Positions 1-9,600 of a stretch of DNA of 64,000 nucleotides are shown piece by piece. The notes beneath the pieces are model-generated. The model did no database searches and was not told where the DNA came from. It saw only the letters and a list, made by a program, of their open reading frames with translations. Made by a program: the position numbers and the translations under genes. The stretch is from Schizophyllum amplum (lineage: Eukaryota; Basidiomycota; Agaricomycetes; Agaricales; Schizophyllaceae): assembly GCA_007026445.1 (NCBI GenBank), contig VDMD01000098.1, positions 29,841-93,840 on the forward strand. The letters run 5' to 3'. Each line of letters opens with the position of its first letter. The stretch's first letter is position 1.

Positions 1-438
1 CGCTGAGGTGGCGTTCTTTCAGAACAATATGGGTCGAGAAATGATCAAAAGCGCGGCGACGAAGCTCCGGTGCGTCGTATTTGTGTGCAAGGCGGAGGAT
101 ACCCTCGAGTACATTGAAGGACGTGGAAGCAGGGGGTGGCGGAAAGTATCTGTTGGGAGGTAGAATTAGACGCATACACGTGGATGGGACAGGGTTACGC
201 ACTGGGGAAAATAGATGGCGCGCAGGAAATGTTCCATGTCCTGCCCGTCGTCCGGGAACTCTGCGAGTGGGACGCCTTCATAGATAGGCTGCGATTCGGG
301 GGACGGGAAAGCAAAGATGTCGTCGAAAACCCGGACATGCAGGGCGAGGACGCCCCTGTGGACGCGAAAAGCGCGCTCTTGGGTCTGTATGACCACGCTG
401 CCGTCTTCGAACCAAAGGTCTTTGACACGGTCAACCAT
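1..438 (-). CDS. BTB/POZ domain protein (partial, runs off left edge)
   Basis: Minus-strand gene starting at 438. Exon 1 is 438-203, an intron of 53 nt lies at 202-150 (GTGCGT donor, CAG acceptor), and exon 2 runs from 149 beyond the window edge. The spliced protein opens with VDRVKDLWFEDGSVVIQ, then FRVHRGVLALHVRVFDDIF, and after the intron ILRLAHKYDAPELRRRAFDH, which is the usual BTB/POZ order in Agaricomycete proteins (dimerisation domain used by Cullin-3 adaptors and transcriptional regulators). The intron falls at the same codon (CCCCA|GT) as in the BTB gene at 20,241, so the two are paralogues. The C-terminal half is outside the window. The family call is firm; the substrate or partner is unknown. 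Confidence 0.85.
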
Positions 439-663
439 CTTGTAGAGCTACACAAGCGATGAGGTGGTGGAGATGATGGTCAGTGAGTGAGATGGATGAG
501 ACAAAAGCGAGGGGGAAGGAAAAGTGGGAATGATCAAAGTGAGACTCCGCTGCAATTAGTATCACATGGCCTGGGAGGCCGTGAAGGGCGAGGGGTTAGT
601 TCTCTGAGTCCCCAGCATGCTCGACCTTCCCGTAGGGGTACACGTTCTGAAGGTCTTGATCGG
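439..663. other. Spacer upstream of the BTB gene
   Basis: No convincing gene. It should hold the BTB promoter (reading leftwards), but no clear TATA box is visible. Confidence 0.5.
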
Positions 664-890
664 GCGACTCGAAAGAAACATGTTGCCAGTTGACGATTTG
701 AGGCGCACAGGATCAGTGGTAGAGCTTTGTGTATCATATACTGGTTTTTTCGATGTCCGCAAGAGGATAGCGGAGTACACATGTACAATGGGTGGTGGAT
801 CGAAAGAACAAAGAAAGGCAAAACGAGAAGACGCCACATCATAACGGCGTTTGCCGAGTCACGTGCTTGAAAGGCAGTGCTAGTCACTCG
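664..890. repeat. Direct repeat R1, copy 1 (about 225 bp)
   Basis: This segment recurs at 2,061-2,290 with about 90% identity by eye (shared blocks include GGCGACTCGAAAGAA, CAGGATCAGTGGTAGAGC and AGAAGACGCCACATCATA). It flanks the first small membrane-protein gene on the left, and the second copy sits just downstream of it, as expected of a tandem duplication. It contains GTGGTAGAGC, which resembles a tRNA box A; a tRNA-derived SINE is possible but no tRNA cloverleaf can be drawn. Confidence 0.7.
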
Positions 891-1053
891 AGCCTTCCTG
901 CTGATCTGAACTCCTTGCTCAGTCCGCGCTCTCCCATATCCGTATCCGGTTGGTATAACGAGAATGACGTCCCTTTGTCGCAGTAAGGGCCTGTGTTGGG
1001 AACTATCCGGCCCGGTTTCACGTTGAGAATTATACGGCCCGGGTAAGCAGTAT

Positions 1054-1180
1054 ACGTGGCGCACATTCGGTGACGCGCTAGTCTCAGGATCCTAGACATC
1101 TACACTCGTACCCGCACTCGTTACTTGCGCCTCTTTATATGTCGCGCATATTTGAACATCCGCATTTCCCTGCTGCACCC
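1054..1180 (+). promoter_or_regulatory. Promoter block of membrane-protein copy 1
   Basis: A block with GGTGACGCGCTAGTCTCAGGATCC, ACTCGTACCCGCACTCG, a TTTATAT TATA-like box at 1,134-1,140 and CCGCAT-TCCCTGCTGCACCC recurs in the same order ahead of copy 2 (2,318-2,450) and, more diverged, ahead of copy 3 (4,035-4,130). The TATA-like box lies about 200 bp before the ATG, leaving a long pyrimidine-rich leader. Confidence 0.55.
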
Positions 1181-1291
1181 TTTTTCCCTCTCATCACCCG
1201 TCTCCTCTATTCCTTTTCCCCTTGCTCGCCTCCCAATTTCCCCTCGCCTTCCATTCATCCTCTATCTGCATCAGTATTGCACTCTTTCCGA

Positions 1292-1312
1292 CTACTCCGA
1301 GCTTTGGAGTAG
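1292..1312 (+). promoter_or_regulatory. 5' leader hairpin, copy 1
   Basis: CTACTCC - GAGCTTT - GGAGTAG forms a perfect 7-bp stem with a 7-nt loop, 28 nt before the ATG at 1,341. Copy 2 keeps the loop and right arm (2,565-2,585) with one mismatch in the left arm. Confidence 0.45.
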
Positions 1313-1340
1313 GAAGTTTTCGAGAAGATCGCCCTTCACC

Positions 1341-2046
1341 ATGGATATCTGGAACACTATACTGTGCGTACGCCGTATACTACTTTCGCATGCTTTCCTT
1401 CCCGTTGACTCTCACTACCAGCCTCATCTTGGTGACCCCTATAGCCCTACAGTCAGTATCTGGTCCACCATCCTCTTGCTCACCTCTCCCTTCGTTCCTC
1501 TCTTTCTCCCATCCGCTCGTCTCTTATGTTCGCCCTTCCCTTTTTTTGGCTTCCCCCTTGCTTGCTTCACTTCCGCTCATCGCATCCTCCCACAGTCTCT
1601 CCTTCGTAAGCATCGGCGAGGCCCGCGTGCATAGCAGGCGTCTCCGAGATGCCTTCGGTCATGCCGAGAACGATGCACCACATCCTGGCCTTCTCGGGTT
1701 CCTCGCTTCGCGAGCCTGCGCGCTTACAGATCGCTACTATCTATACTCGGCTGAGCGAGCTATGATGCACGATCTCAACTCACACTTCTACGCCGTATTT
1801 ACCGTTGAGCATTACGTCGTCGGTGTGATTGGTATAGCCGCAGGATGTATTCCCATTTTCTGGGGGTCTTCGGAGTGCGCGCTCCTTTACGGGGCTTACG
1901 GGGCGGTGATGATACTGTCGGGTCTGATGAATTTGGTCGCGGCATCTGTCGTGGTGAAGTCACGCAGGGCATTCGAGGCGACGATGCAGCGATACAGGTT
2001 GTTCGGGAGACGGTCCTTCCCCCGTGCATCCAGAAGTGCTACTTAA
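1341..2046 (+). CDS. Small predicted membrane protein, tandem copy 1
   Basis: Unrecognised family. Exons are 1,341-1,363 (23 nt), 1,422-1,451 (30 nt) and 1,596-2,046, with introns of 58 nt (GTGCGT...CCAG, TTGAC branch) and 144 nt (GTCAGT...CACAG, pyrimidine-rich). The phases close to 167 residues. Splicing creates a hydrophobic N-terminus, NTILLILVTPIAL (residues about 5-17). Two further hydrophobic stretches lie at about 88-107 and 112-138 (ending NLVAASVVV), so up to three membrane segments and a basic tail are predicted. The same 23/30-nt micro-exon layout occurs in the copies at 2,614 and 4,274. Relative to copy 3 the last residues are in a shifted frame, so the C-terminus has diverged. 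The role is unknown. Confidence 0.65.
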
Positions 2047-2060
2047 GGGAACATCTCGTG

Positions 2061-2290
2061 TGGCGACTCGAAAGAATGATGTTACCAGTTGACAGACGAT
2101 TTGAGGCGCACAGGATCAGTGGTAGAGCACCTCAGGGACCTTTGTGTATCATATACTGGTTTTTGTCGATGTCCGTAAGAGGATAGCGGGGTACACATGT
2201 ACAATGGGTGGAGGATCGAAAGAACAAAGAAAGCCAAAACGAGAAGACGCCACATCATACTTAACGGCGTTTGCCTAGTCACGTGCTCGA
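2061..2290. repeat. Direct repeat R1, copy 2
   Basis: Second copy of the repeat at 664-890, offset by about 1.4 kb. It begins right after the stop codon of membrane-protein copy 1, so the duplicated block probably comprised 3' flank, promoter and gene. Confidence 0.7.
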
Positions 2291-2317
2291 AAGACAGTCG
2301 AGCCCACCTGATCTGAA

Positions 2318-2450
2318 CGTAGCGCACATTCGGTGACGCGCTAGTCTCAGGATCCTAGACATCTACACTCGTACCCGCACTCGTGACTGCCCCCCCCCCC
2401 CCCCTATAGATGCCTCGCATATATACACGCCCGCATCTCCCTGCTGCACC
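2318..2450 (+). promoter_or_regulatory. Promoter block of membrane-protein copy 2
   Basis: Repeats the copy 1 block (GCGCACATTCGGTGACGCGC, GGATCCTAGACATCTACACTC). A run of about 17 C bases at 2,388-2,404 is followed by an ATATATA box at 2,419-2,425, about 190 bp before the ATG. The C run is a likely site of sequencing length error. Confidence 0.5.
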
Positions 2451-2564
2451 CTTCTTCCTTCTCCTCAAGCCTCTCCATTCTTCTATTATCCTTGCTCGCC
2501 TCCTAGTTTCCCTTTACCTTCAACCCATCCTTCATCGGTCGCCGCAGTGTTACACATCGTCCGC

Positions 2565-2585
2565 CTCCTCCGAGCTTTGGAGTAG
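2565..2585 (+). promoter_or_regulatory. 5' leader hairpin, copy 2
   Basis: CTCCTCC - GAGCTTT - GGAGTAG, the counterpart of the copy 1 hairpin, with one arm mismatch and an identical loop, 28 nt before the ATG at 2,614. Confidence 0.4.
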
Positions 2586-2613
2586 GATGTTTCAAGGAGA
2601 TAACCCTCCACCC

Positions 2614-3387
2614 ATGGATATCGGGACCACTATACTGTGCGTGCACTACTTTCGCATGCTTTCTTCCCGTTGACTCTCATTGCCAGCTTTATCTTGGTGC
2701 CCTTATCAACCTCCAGTAAGCATCCGGTTCACTATACTCTCGTTCACCTGTCCCTCCATTCCTCTCTTCCTTATTCGCTCGTCTCTGACGTTTGCCCTGC
2801 TCTTTTTCTCGCCCCCCCCCCCTTTGCTTGCTTCACTTCCGCTCATTGCACTCTCCCATAGATGTGCCCTGAAGAGCATCGGGCACGCCCGCGCGCTTAG
2901 GCGCGCCGAAGCCGGCGGTGATGTCGAGAACGACGCACCACAATCTGGCCTTCTCAGGTCCCTCGCTTCGCGAGCCGGCGCTCTTGCAGATCGCTACTAT
3001 TTCTACGTGGAGCACACAGTCCTCGATCCATCAGGCTCACGCGTCCGCGCCGTTTGCACCGTTGCGTATTGCGTCTTCGGTGCTATAGAAATCGTGGTAG
3101 GGTGTTGGCCGTTTGCGCGGGCACCGCCGGAGAGCATGCTCTTTGTCAGGTGCTACGGGGCGACGGCAATACTGTCGGGTGCGATGTTTCTGGCCGCCGC
3201 ATATATCGTGGCGGAGTCAAGGTATGTAGCGGAGACGACGGGAGGGCGACACGGGTCGATGATCGCTCGTTCGGGGGTGGTCCTCCCCCTGTACATCAAG
3301 AGGTGCTATTGGGAGAATACGGACTGGAGCGCAGCATCTCGCCCTCTCCTAGAGCGAATAGAACGACGGCACTCTTTTGGGCTCTAG
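2614..3387 (+). CDS. Small predicted membrane protein, tandem copy 2 (one-base frame problem)
   Basis: Paralogue of the gene at 1,341. Exon 1 is 2,614-2,636 (23 nt), intron 1 is 50 nt, exon 2 is 2,687-2,715, intron 2 is 146 nt (GTAAGC...CATAG), and exon 3 starts at 2,862. Exon 2 is 29 nt where copies 1 and 3 have 30, so exons 1+2 enter exon 3 one base out of frame and meet a stop after a few codons. Exon 3 itself is open and homologous (SIGHARALRRAE, two hydrophobic segments, ETTGGRHG as in copy 3) and runs on to 3,387, longer than its sisters. Either copy 2 is a recent pseudogene, or it uses a splice site I cannot see, or a base is missing from the assembly. Confidence 0.5.
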
Positions 3388-4034
3388 AGGCTACTAGTAG
3401 TCACGAGACTAACTCCGGACTTACATTCGCGCCCCAAGGCCCTCCCGCAGTCGTCGCTCTCCGAATGCACGCTCAGCATCACACCGCGATACTACTATGC
3501 TTCGCCGAACCTCATCCCCACTGCCAGAAGGGTGTCGTCATATGAAGCATGTCTCCGATCCCTACACTCGCGAATGGCACGCAACTTTCACGACCACGCT
3601 TCGAGTCGTTCCTCCTGTCTCCTCATGTTGCATCAACTAGTGAAACTGGACTCTGTGGCGCACTTGTACGCTCGTGAGCCATCTCCGCGGGGTCTTCACC
3701 ATCCGCCGGAGCCACCGATGCAAGCGCGGGCGAGACGACCCTCTAACCTCCCCATGCTCCCAGTCGTCCGTGGTCGGCCCCGCCTTCGCGACGCAGTGCG
3801 GCGAGCAATCTCATCATGATCGTGCTAGACGCGATGCACCGGTCACTAGCCGGTCTCCAAGCATCTCCAAGCATTGGGCCTCAGAGGTCGTCTTGAAGGA
3901 ACTGAATTTACGGCGACGGCGCATGCCCAGCAAACAATCTAGCTCGCGCTCCATGGGCTACAGAGCGTCAGATCTTGCTTTCAGGCACGAATGCACTGTG
4001 TCTCCAGTAGCAGCGCATTCAACGACGCGGTAAT
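3388..4034. other. Spacer without a convincing gene
   Basis: Open frames here overlap in several registers without splice-linked homology to anything recognised. Nothing identifiable is seen. Confidence 0.5.
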
Positions 4035-4130
4035 TAGTCTCAGAAACCTAGACACCCGCACCCATCCGCACTCGCGCCTCTTTAGATTCCGCGCGTACTT
4101 AAACACCCGCACCTCCCTGCGGCACCCTTT
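4035..4130 (+). promoter_or_regulatory. Promoter block of membrane-protein copy 3
   Basis: A diverged version of the shared block: TCTCAGAAACCTAGACAC, CCGCACTCGCGCCTCTTTAGA, CACCTCCCTGCGGCACCC. No good TATA box remains; TTTAGA and TTAAAC sit where copies 1 and 2 have TATA-like boxes. The leader hairpin of copies 1 and 2 is absent. Confidence 0.45.
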
Positions 4131-4273
4131 TTCTTCTTGCCCCATCACCTACCCTCTTCATCACCTTTTAGTACACCCCTGCTCTCCTCGTCACCTCCTA
4201 CACTCTCCTCGTCTTTGACTCAGCGCTCACCCGCCTCTTTTGCATCCAAACATAGACAAGATCATCCTTAACC

Positions 4274-4960
4274 ATGGACAACGCGTCAAGCCTATGGTGC
4301 ATGGTCTCTCCTTCGCTGCTATCACTCACGCTCACCCTCAATCGCAGCTACATCTCTCTCGCTCTGCTCAATCTACGGTCAGCAATCGGTCCACCATCCT
4401 CTTCTCCACACATCCCCTCGTTCATCCCTTTCCACTCGCTCGTTCATCTCGTCCTCCCATTTTCTCATCCCTCACGCCTTTTGCTCGCTTCCCTTTCGCT
4501 TACTCTACCCTCCCACAGAATCGCCTTCACGGGCATCGAGCATGCCCGCGCGCTCAGGCGATCCGAATCCGAGCCACTTCTGGACGATGCACCACGCTTT
4601 GGCCCTCCCAAGGCCCTCGCCTCCGGAACCGGCGGCACCGCCGACATCGCGCCCATCAAAGAGCTATCATCCTCCTCGCGCGTCTGCGCCGCCGCCTCTG
4701 TCGCGTTCTGCATCGCAGGCGCGCTCAATATCGCGGCGGGGTGCTGGATGATCGTGCAGGCGCCACCGGGGCGTGCGCTCCTCGCCGCGGGCGTCGCGGG
4801 AGTGCTGCTACTGTCGGGCGCGATGAACATGGGCGCGGCGTATGTCGCGGTGGGGTCAAGTCGGGTAACGGAGACGACGGGAGGGCGACACGGCACCGCG
4901 GGGGCGGGGATTGCTCGGTCAGGGCTGGTTCTTCAACCTCCGTGCATCGAGAAGTGCTAG
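4274..4960 (+). CDS. Small predicted membrane protein, tandem copy 3
   Basis: Exons are 4,274-4,296 (23 nt), 4,348-4,377 (30 nt) and 4,519-4,960, with introns of 51 nt (GTGCAT...CGCAG) and 141 nt (GTCAGC...CACAG). Spliced product is 164 residues. The frame also stays open without splicing (228 residues), but conserved exon lengths across the trio favour splicing. The N-terminus becomes hydrophobic (YISLALLNL); two more hydrophobic segments follow, VCAAASVAFCIAGALNIAAG and ALLAAGVAGVLLLSGAMNMG, and the protein ends QPPCIEKC. Shared motifs with copy 2 are HARALRR and ETTGGRHG. No known family; membrane location is inferred from hydropathy by eye. Confidence 0.65.
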   Translation: MDNASSLWCMVSPSLLSLTLTLNRSYISLALLNLRSAIGPPSSSPHIPSFIPFHSLVHLVLPFSHPSRLLLASLSLTLPSHRIAFTGIEHARALRRSESEPLLDDAPRFGPPKALASGTGGTADIAPIKELSSSSRVCAAASVAFCIAGALNIAAGCWMIVQAPPGRALLAAGVAGVLLLSGAMNMGAAYVAVGSSRVTETTGGRHGTAGAGIARSGLVLQPPCIEKC

Positions 4961-6570
4961 TTGGGGCAACGTGAACTGGGGACCCCGTACGGGGCTCGTC
5001 TCTCCTAACCCTATCCTCTCCTGCGACGGGCGCGGACGACCCTGTGGTGCCGGCCCCGTTCTACATCCCTCCTTACTACCCGCGGACGATGCGAGAAGGA
5101 TGCGACGGCGCCACCCGCCCGCAGCCTCGCTTGCCTCCGAGTATCTCCCCCTTCTCGAGCATCCGTCGACCTCTCCCGTTCATGTATCGACCCCGGGTCC
5201 GCCAAGTGCGCTATCCACCCGCGCTCACCTCGATTATCCTGGCTTCTGGTGTGCCACTGCACCTTCGAGTTCATGGGCCGCCTAGTACACATACAGACCC
5301 GACACACAACCGCAATGGTCCTATCGCGCTACTTCATGTCTAGCTGCTCCGCCCCAATCCTCCTGTATCAGTAGTGTATCGCCATGCATCTCGTTTGCCT
5401 ACCGCACGGACGCCGAGGATGCGGCGGTACCGACGACCGTCTGACCACCTTCTCGAGTTCATTTCTCTCTATTCCGACGCCTTATGATTCTTCAGTGCAT
5501 CCTTCATAGCGTTGGGGAGGAAAAGATCAAGGTAATCAAGCAAAAGTCCGGAGAGCGGAGAAAGCCCAATCGCGAATGAAGGGATCGCTGGGCCCTGGCA
5601 GTGGCACTGGCAGCGAACCCCAGGAATTGATGACGTCGAAGAGTTCGCGATCACATGATCCTTTCGCCCTCTTCAAAAAGTAAGATTACCAGAGTTGGGG
5701 CATCACATTCCTTTTCTCTTCTACCCCACCATTATCATGACATCCGGCAACAGCCTAGAGCTGGAGACTCGTCGACTGCTCTCAATTCACCGTACCTTGT
5801 CGCCTGGAGCAGCGTCCAGGTCACTGCAATGAAGACCCTTGACTCCCCGTGACTCCAACTTTCAGCTTCAATTCTGGCTGAAGAGCACGATTCATGGTGC
5901 CCGAAGCGTATGAACAATACTGCTGTGGGCGCAGGGCAAGCCGCACCCGCGCGTCGACGAGTACGCCCCCCTCATAACTATACTCAAGCGCATATAATCA
6001 CCTTTTCGCAACCTCCGACCACCCTTCATCCCGTATCTTCATAAAACGCGATTGCTTCCCTTGGCCTCTTGTCGCAGAGGTCACAGTGACGCCGGTGGCA
6101 GCGGATACGAGTCACAACGATTGCAGAGTCGGACAACTAGCGACAGCGTGAATTGAGCCTGATGTCCCGTCCCACTCGGTAAGTGGCTCCTTACCTCTCA
6201 ATGACGTTCGGAGCAAGCCCCGCGCTCCGGCAGGTATACTCGCGTGCGCGCGCGTGGAGGGGCTTGATCCGAACCTACTCAATGACCCGCTCACGACGAC
6301 GGAAAGGAGTAATAGCGATACCGATTAGTGATCTAATTCATTGTCTTCGATCATCGTCGTGATCTCTTACTTCTTACCCTCATGTCCAATGTCAGAGTCT
6401 CCTTCGATACTCGCTCTCCACCATCGTCGACGGCGTCTCCCTCATCTGCCATTGTCTCGTGAACGCCCGGGCCGCCCGCTACGCCCCGCCGCGCCATCCC
6501 GGAAAGCAGCTGCATGCATCACTGCTGATTGCGGCTTTCCCTCCGCAATGGCCGACTTATCTGCTGGATC
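4961..6570. other. 1.6-kb intergenic stretch
   Basis: No exon chain with consistent phases was found on either strand. A 61-codon frame on the minus strand (5,654-5,469) has no supporting context. Confidence 0.5.
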
Positions 6571-6576
6571 GTGGCC

Positions 6577-6583
6577 TATAAGA
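6577..6583 (+). promoter_or_regulatory. TATA box of the fucosidase gene
   Basis: TATAAGA within GTGGCCTATAAGAGGCC, 44 bp before the start codon at 6,627. Confidence 0.6.
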
Positions 6584-6626
6584 GGCCGGCGGCGCGTCGA
6601 CGCGGTCTGCTGACGCACGCGATATA

Positions 6627-9600
6627 ATGCTACTCCCCCGCGCGTGTGCGATGGCGGTCGCGCTTCGTGCCCTGGGCGTGGCCGCTGCGCTGCTGCAGAC
6701 GCAGGTGGACCTCGCACCGTATCTGAACAACAAGGCCGCCGCGATGGAGAGGAAAACAGCGAACTTTGACGGACATCATGGGTCGTATCCGGCAGAGTAC
6801 CTCCCACAGGGAACCCTTGTCGACGCGTCGATCAACGTGAGTGGGACGTGACGCGTGTATGGACGAGCAAGCTGACGGCCTCGCAGTACAAATTGCCTGT
6901 GTTCACCGACCCCGATCCTACTGTCTTGGACAACATCAACTGCACGGGACAGACAATCGAGGTGCCGCCCGGGCGCTATCATTCGTTCAACTTCCTAGGC
7001 GTGACGGATGGGATTGCCGTTGTGAACGGGGAGTTCCTTGCGGTGCGTGAAGCGTTATACCTCTTTGCATCGGTACTTATGCTCGTCGCAGATCTACGAC
7101 GACAACACCACCGAAAGCCTGGGCTTCGTTGTCGCACCTTGGTGGTCAAGAAATCCGTCCGACGGGTATATGCGCTCCATTCCCCCGAAACCATACAGCA
7201 TACTCACTCCCCTCAGACCCATCACGGTGCCCTACCTGAACGAGGGCCTCGGAAATGGCACGACCCACAAGAACTGTACGCTATCTATCTTTTTCCACAG
7301 TCAAAACCTAATATCATGCACTCACAGACAACATCACGCGCATGTTCACCTTCCAGCACCACGTCGACAATGCGAAGGTTTTGACGGGTCTCATCATGCC
7401 AAAGTGCGTCTAGCAAGCTGCATATATGCTTCATCTACACTGACGCTTGTCCGTACGCAGCCAAACGGGCACCTCGCAGCTCACGGGCACCGTCAGCATC
7501 CACGTCTTCGCCATCACGCTCGTCTCTGCATCGGATACCACCGCAAGCGCGCCCGTCCTCGCCGTGCAGAACGTGCGCAGCACAACAAAGTGAGCGCCGG
7601 GCCCTCCCCTTCCTTACCTCACAACTCTCCTGACTCTTACGAATACTCACTCCCCTCCCTCCAGATTCCGCACCCTCGACGACGGCACCCAGGCCCAGCT
7701 CATCGAAATCACCATCGACAACCTCGCCCCTTCCACGGCCGGCCCCGCCGCTTGGCTCACCGCGCCCGTCACCATCGCGCTCGACTCGCCGGACGTGGAG
7801 ACCGTGATGCCGGCGACGATCATGCGGTTGAGGGGCGGGGATCAGGCGAAGGTGGTCGTCGGGGTGGTGAATAGGGGGGTGAGGGGGGGAGGTGGTGGTG
7901 GCGGTGGGGAGGGTGGTGGCGATGGAGAGGGCAACAGCTTGAGGATCAATGGCGTCGTTTACCAAAGGTCCATGGACGGCGAATCCGACAGCGACGGCAT
8001 ATTCTTCGCGAGGGACGCCTCTCCCGCAGGCACGGACGTTGTTCCCGCGGGCACGCCCTCCACGGCGACTGTCACCCTCAATGGCAAGCCCCTGTCGGCC
8101 TGCGCTTGGGAGATTGTGGCTGGGATCCCGGACTACTATGTGGGGGACGAGAGCCTGAGGACGCACGAGAGCGCGGAGTGGTTCGATGATGCGAAGTTTG
8201 GGTTGTTTGTGCATTGGGGTGCGTTGTCGGTTTTCTTTGTTGGATGAGGGGACGTTGGAGGAGGGGAGGTTGGGGAGGGGAGGTTGGGCGAGGGGAGGGT
8301 GGCCGAGGAGAGGTTGGCCGAGGAGAGATTGGACGAAGGGAGGGTAGCCAAGCGAGAGAAGGGTGGACGAGGGGAGGGTAGCCAAGCGAGGGGAGGGAAG
8401 GGGAACTCAATTCAGCATTAGGACCTAACCTCCACCACAGGCATCTACTCCGTCCCCGCGTGGACCATCTCTGGCACACAGTACGCCGAGTGGTACTGGT
8501 ACTGGCAGCACAACCCCGCGAACGCGTCCTCGGCGGTGTGGACGCATCATAAGGAGGTGTACGGGGAGGACTTCTTCTACGACGACTTCTTCCCGGACTT
8601 TACCGCGGACGCGTTCGACGCGGAGGAGTTTGTGCAGTTTGTGGCGGATGTGGGGGCCAAGTATTTTGTGAGTGGTCTCCGTTCGGGCTGGTCATGCGTG
8701 TTCTCGAGTGAGAAGAGCTGACGCTTGCTGTAGGTTATCACCACGAAGCATCATGACGGGTTTGCCCTCTTCGATACGGGGGCGTCGAGCAATAGGAACT
8801 CGCTCAATTATGGGCCCAAGTACGTCCTCATCTCGCGTCAGCTGTCGCTACTCTGACACCCACCCCAGGCGTGATCTCATTGCTGAGATCATGCTCGCGG
8901 CAACCACGACGCAGCCGCAGCTGCACCGTGGCGTGAGCTCCCCCGCTGCGCCAGTGCTTCCTCGTCATCGCTAACATATGCCCAAGCTATACTTCTCGCT
9001 CCCCGAATGGTTCAACCCCTCGTTCGCGAAGTACGGGCACTCGAACGGCAACGATGGCCAGTACCATAGGCGGAGTTCTGACCCGGATTCTGTGAGTGGG
9101 CCATGCATGGTGTCTCATTGCCGCTCATCATCCCCACCAGCCTGGCTACGATATACTTCAGCATACAGGCTTCGCGGGGGGTCTAGCTGCGTGCGTTTTC
9201 CTTGTGTCGACGCTCTGGTCCGGCTGATCTCATATGACACTAGTAACGCATACAACGCGAGCGCGCCGAAAGAGGCTTACACTGGCTACATCGAGGTCAA
9301 TGACTTCCTCCAAGACATCATGAAACCGCAGATGGAGGCGCTCTTCTACAAATACGAGACAGACATGCTGTGGTGCGATATAGGCGGGGATACGGTGCTT
9401 CCGGCCATAGGTATGTGCGGATCGTATACATATCTTGTTTTGGTGCAGAGCTCATGAAGGACTTTGCAGCGCCGGACTGGTTCAACTGGGCGCGTAGGGC
9501 TGGCAGGCAGGTGGTTGCGAATGCTCGTTGCGGTGCGAACTACTCCGATTTTGATGTGAGTCTGGTGGATGTCCCCCCGGCGTGCTCGTGCTGATCTCCT

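Noticed and set aside
700..760. tRNA gene at the GTGGTAGAGC motif
   Set aside because: No acceptor stem, anticodon arm or box B in the right spacing.
3054..4033. Overlapping plus-strand frames after membrane-protein copy 2
   Set aside because: They overlap one another in different registers and have no homologues in the corresponding spacers.
9411..9448. Alternative fucosidase exon 13 start at 9,449 (adding ELMKDFA)
   Set aside because: Would need a 38-nt intron, shorter than any other in the window; the acceptor at 9,469 gives 59 nt and also keeps frame.
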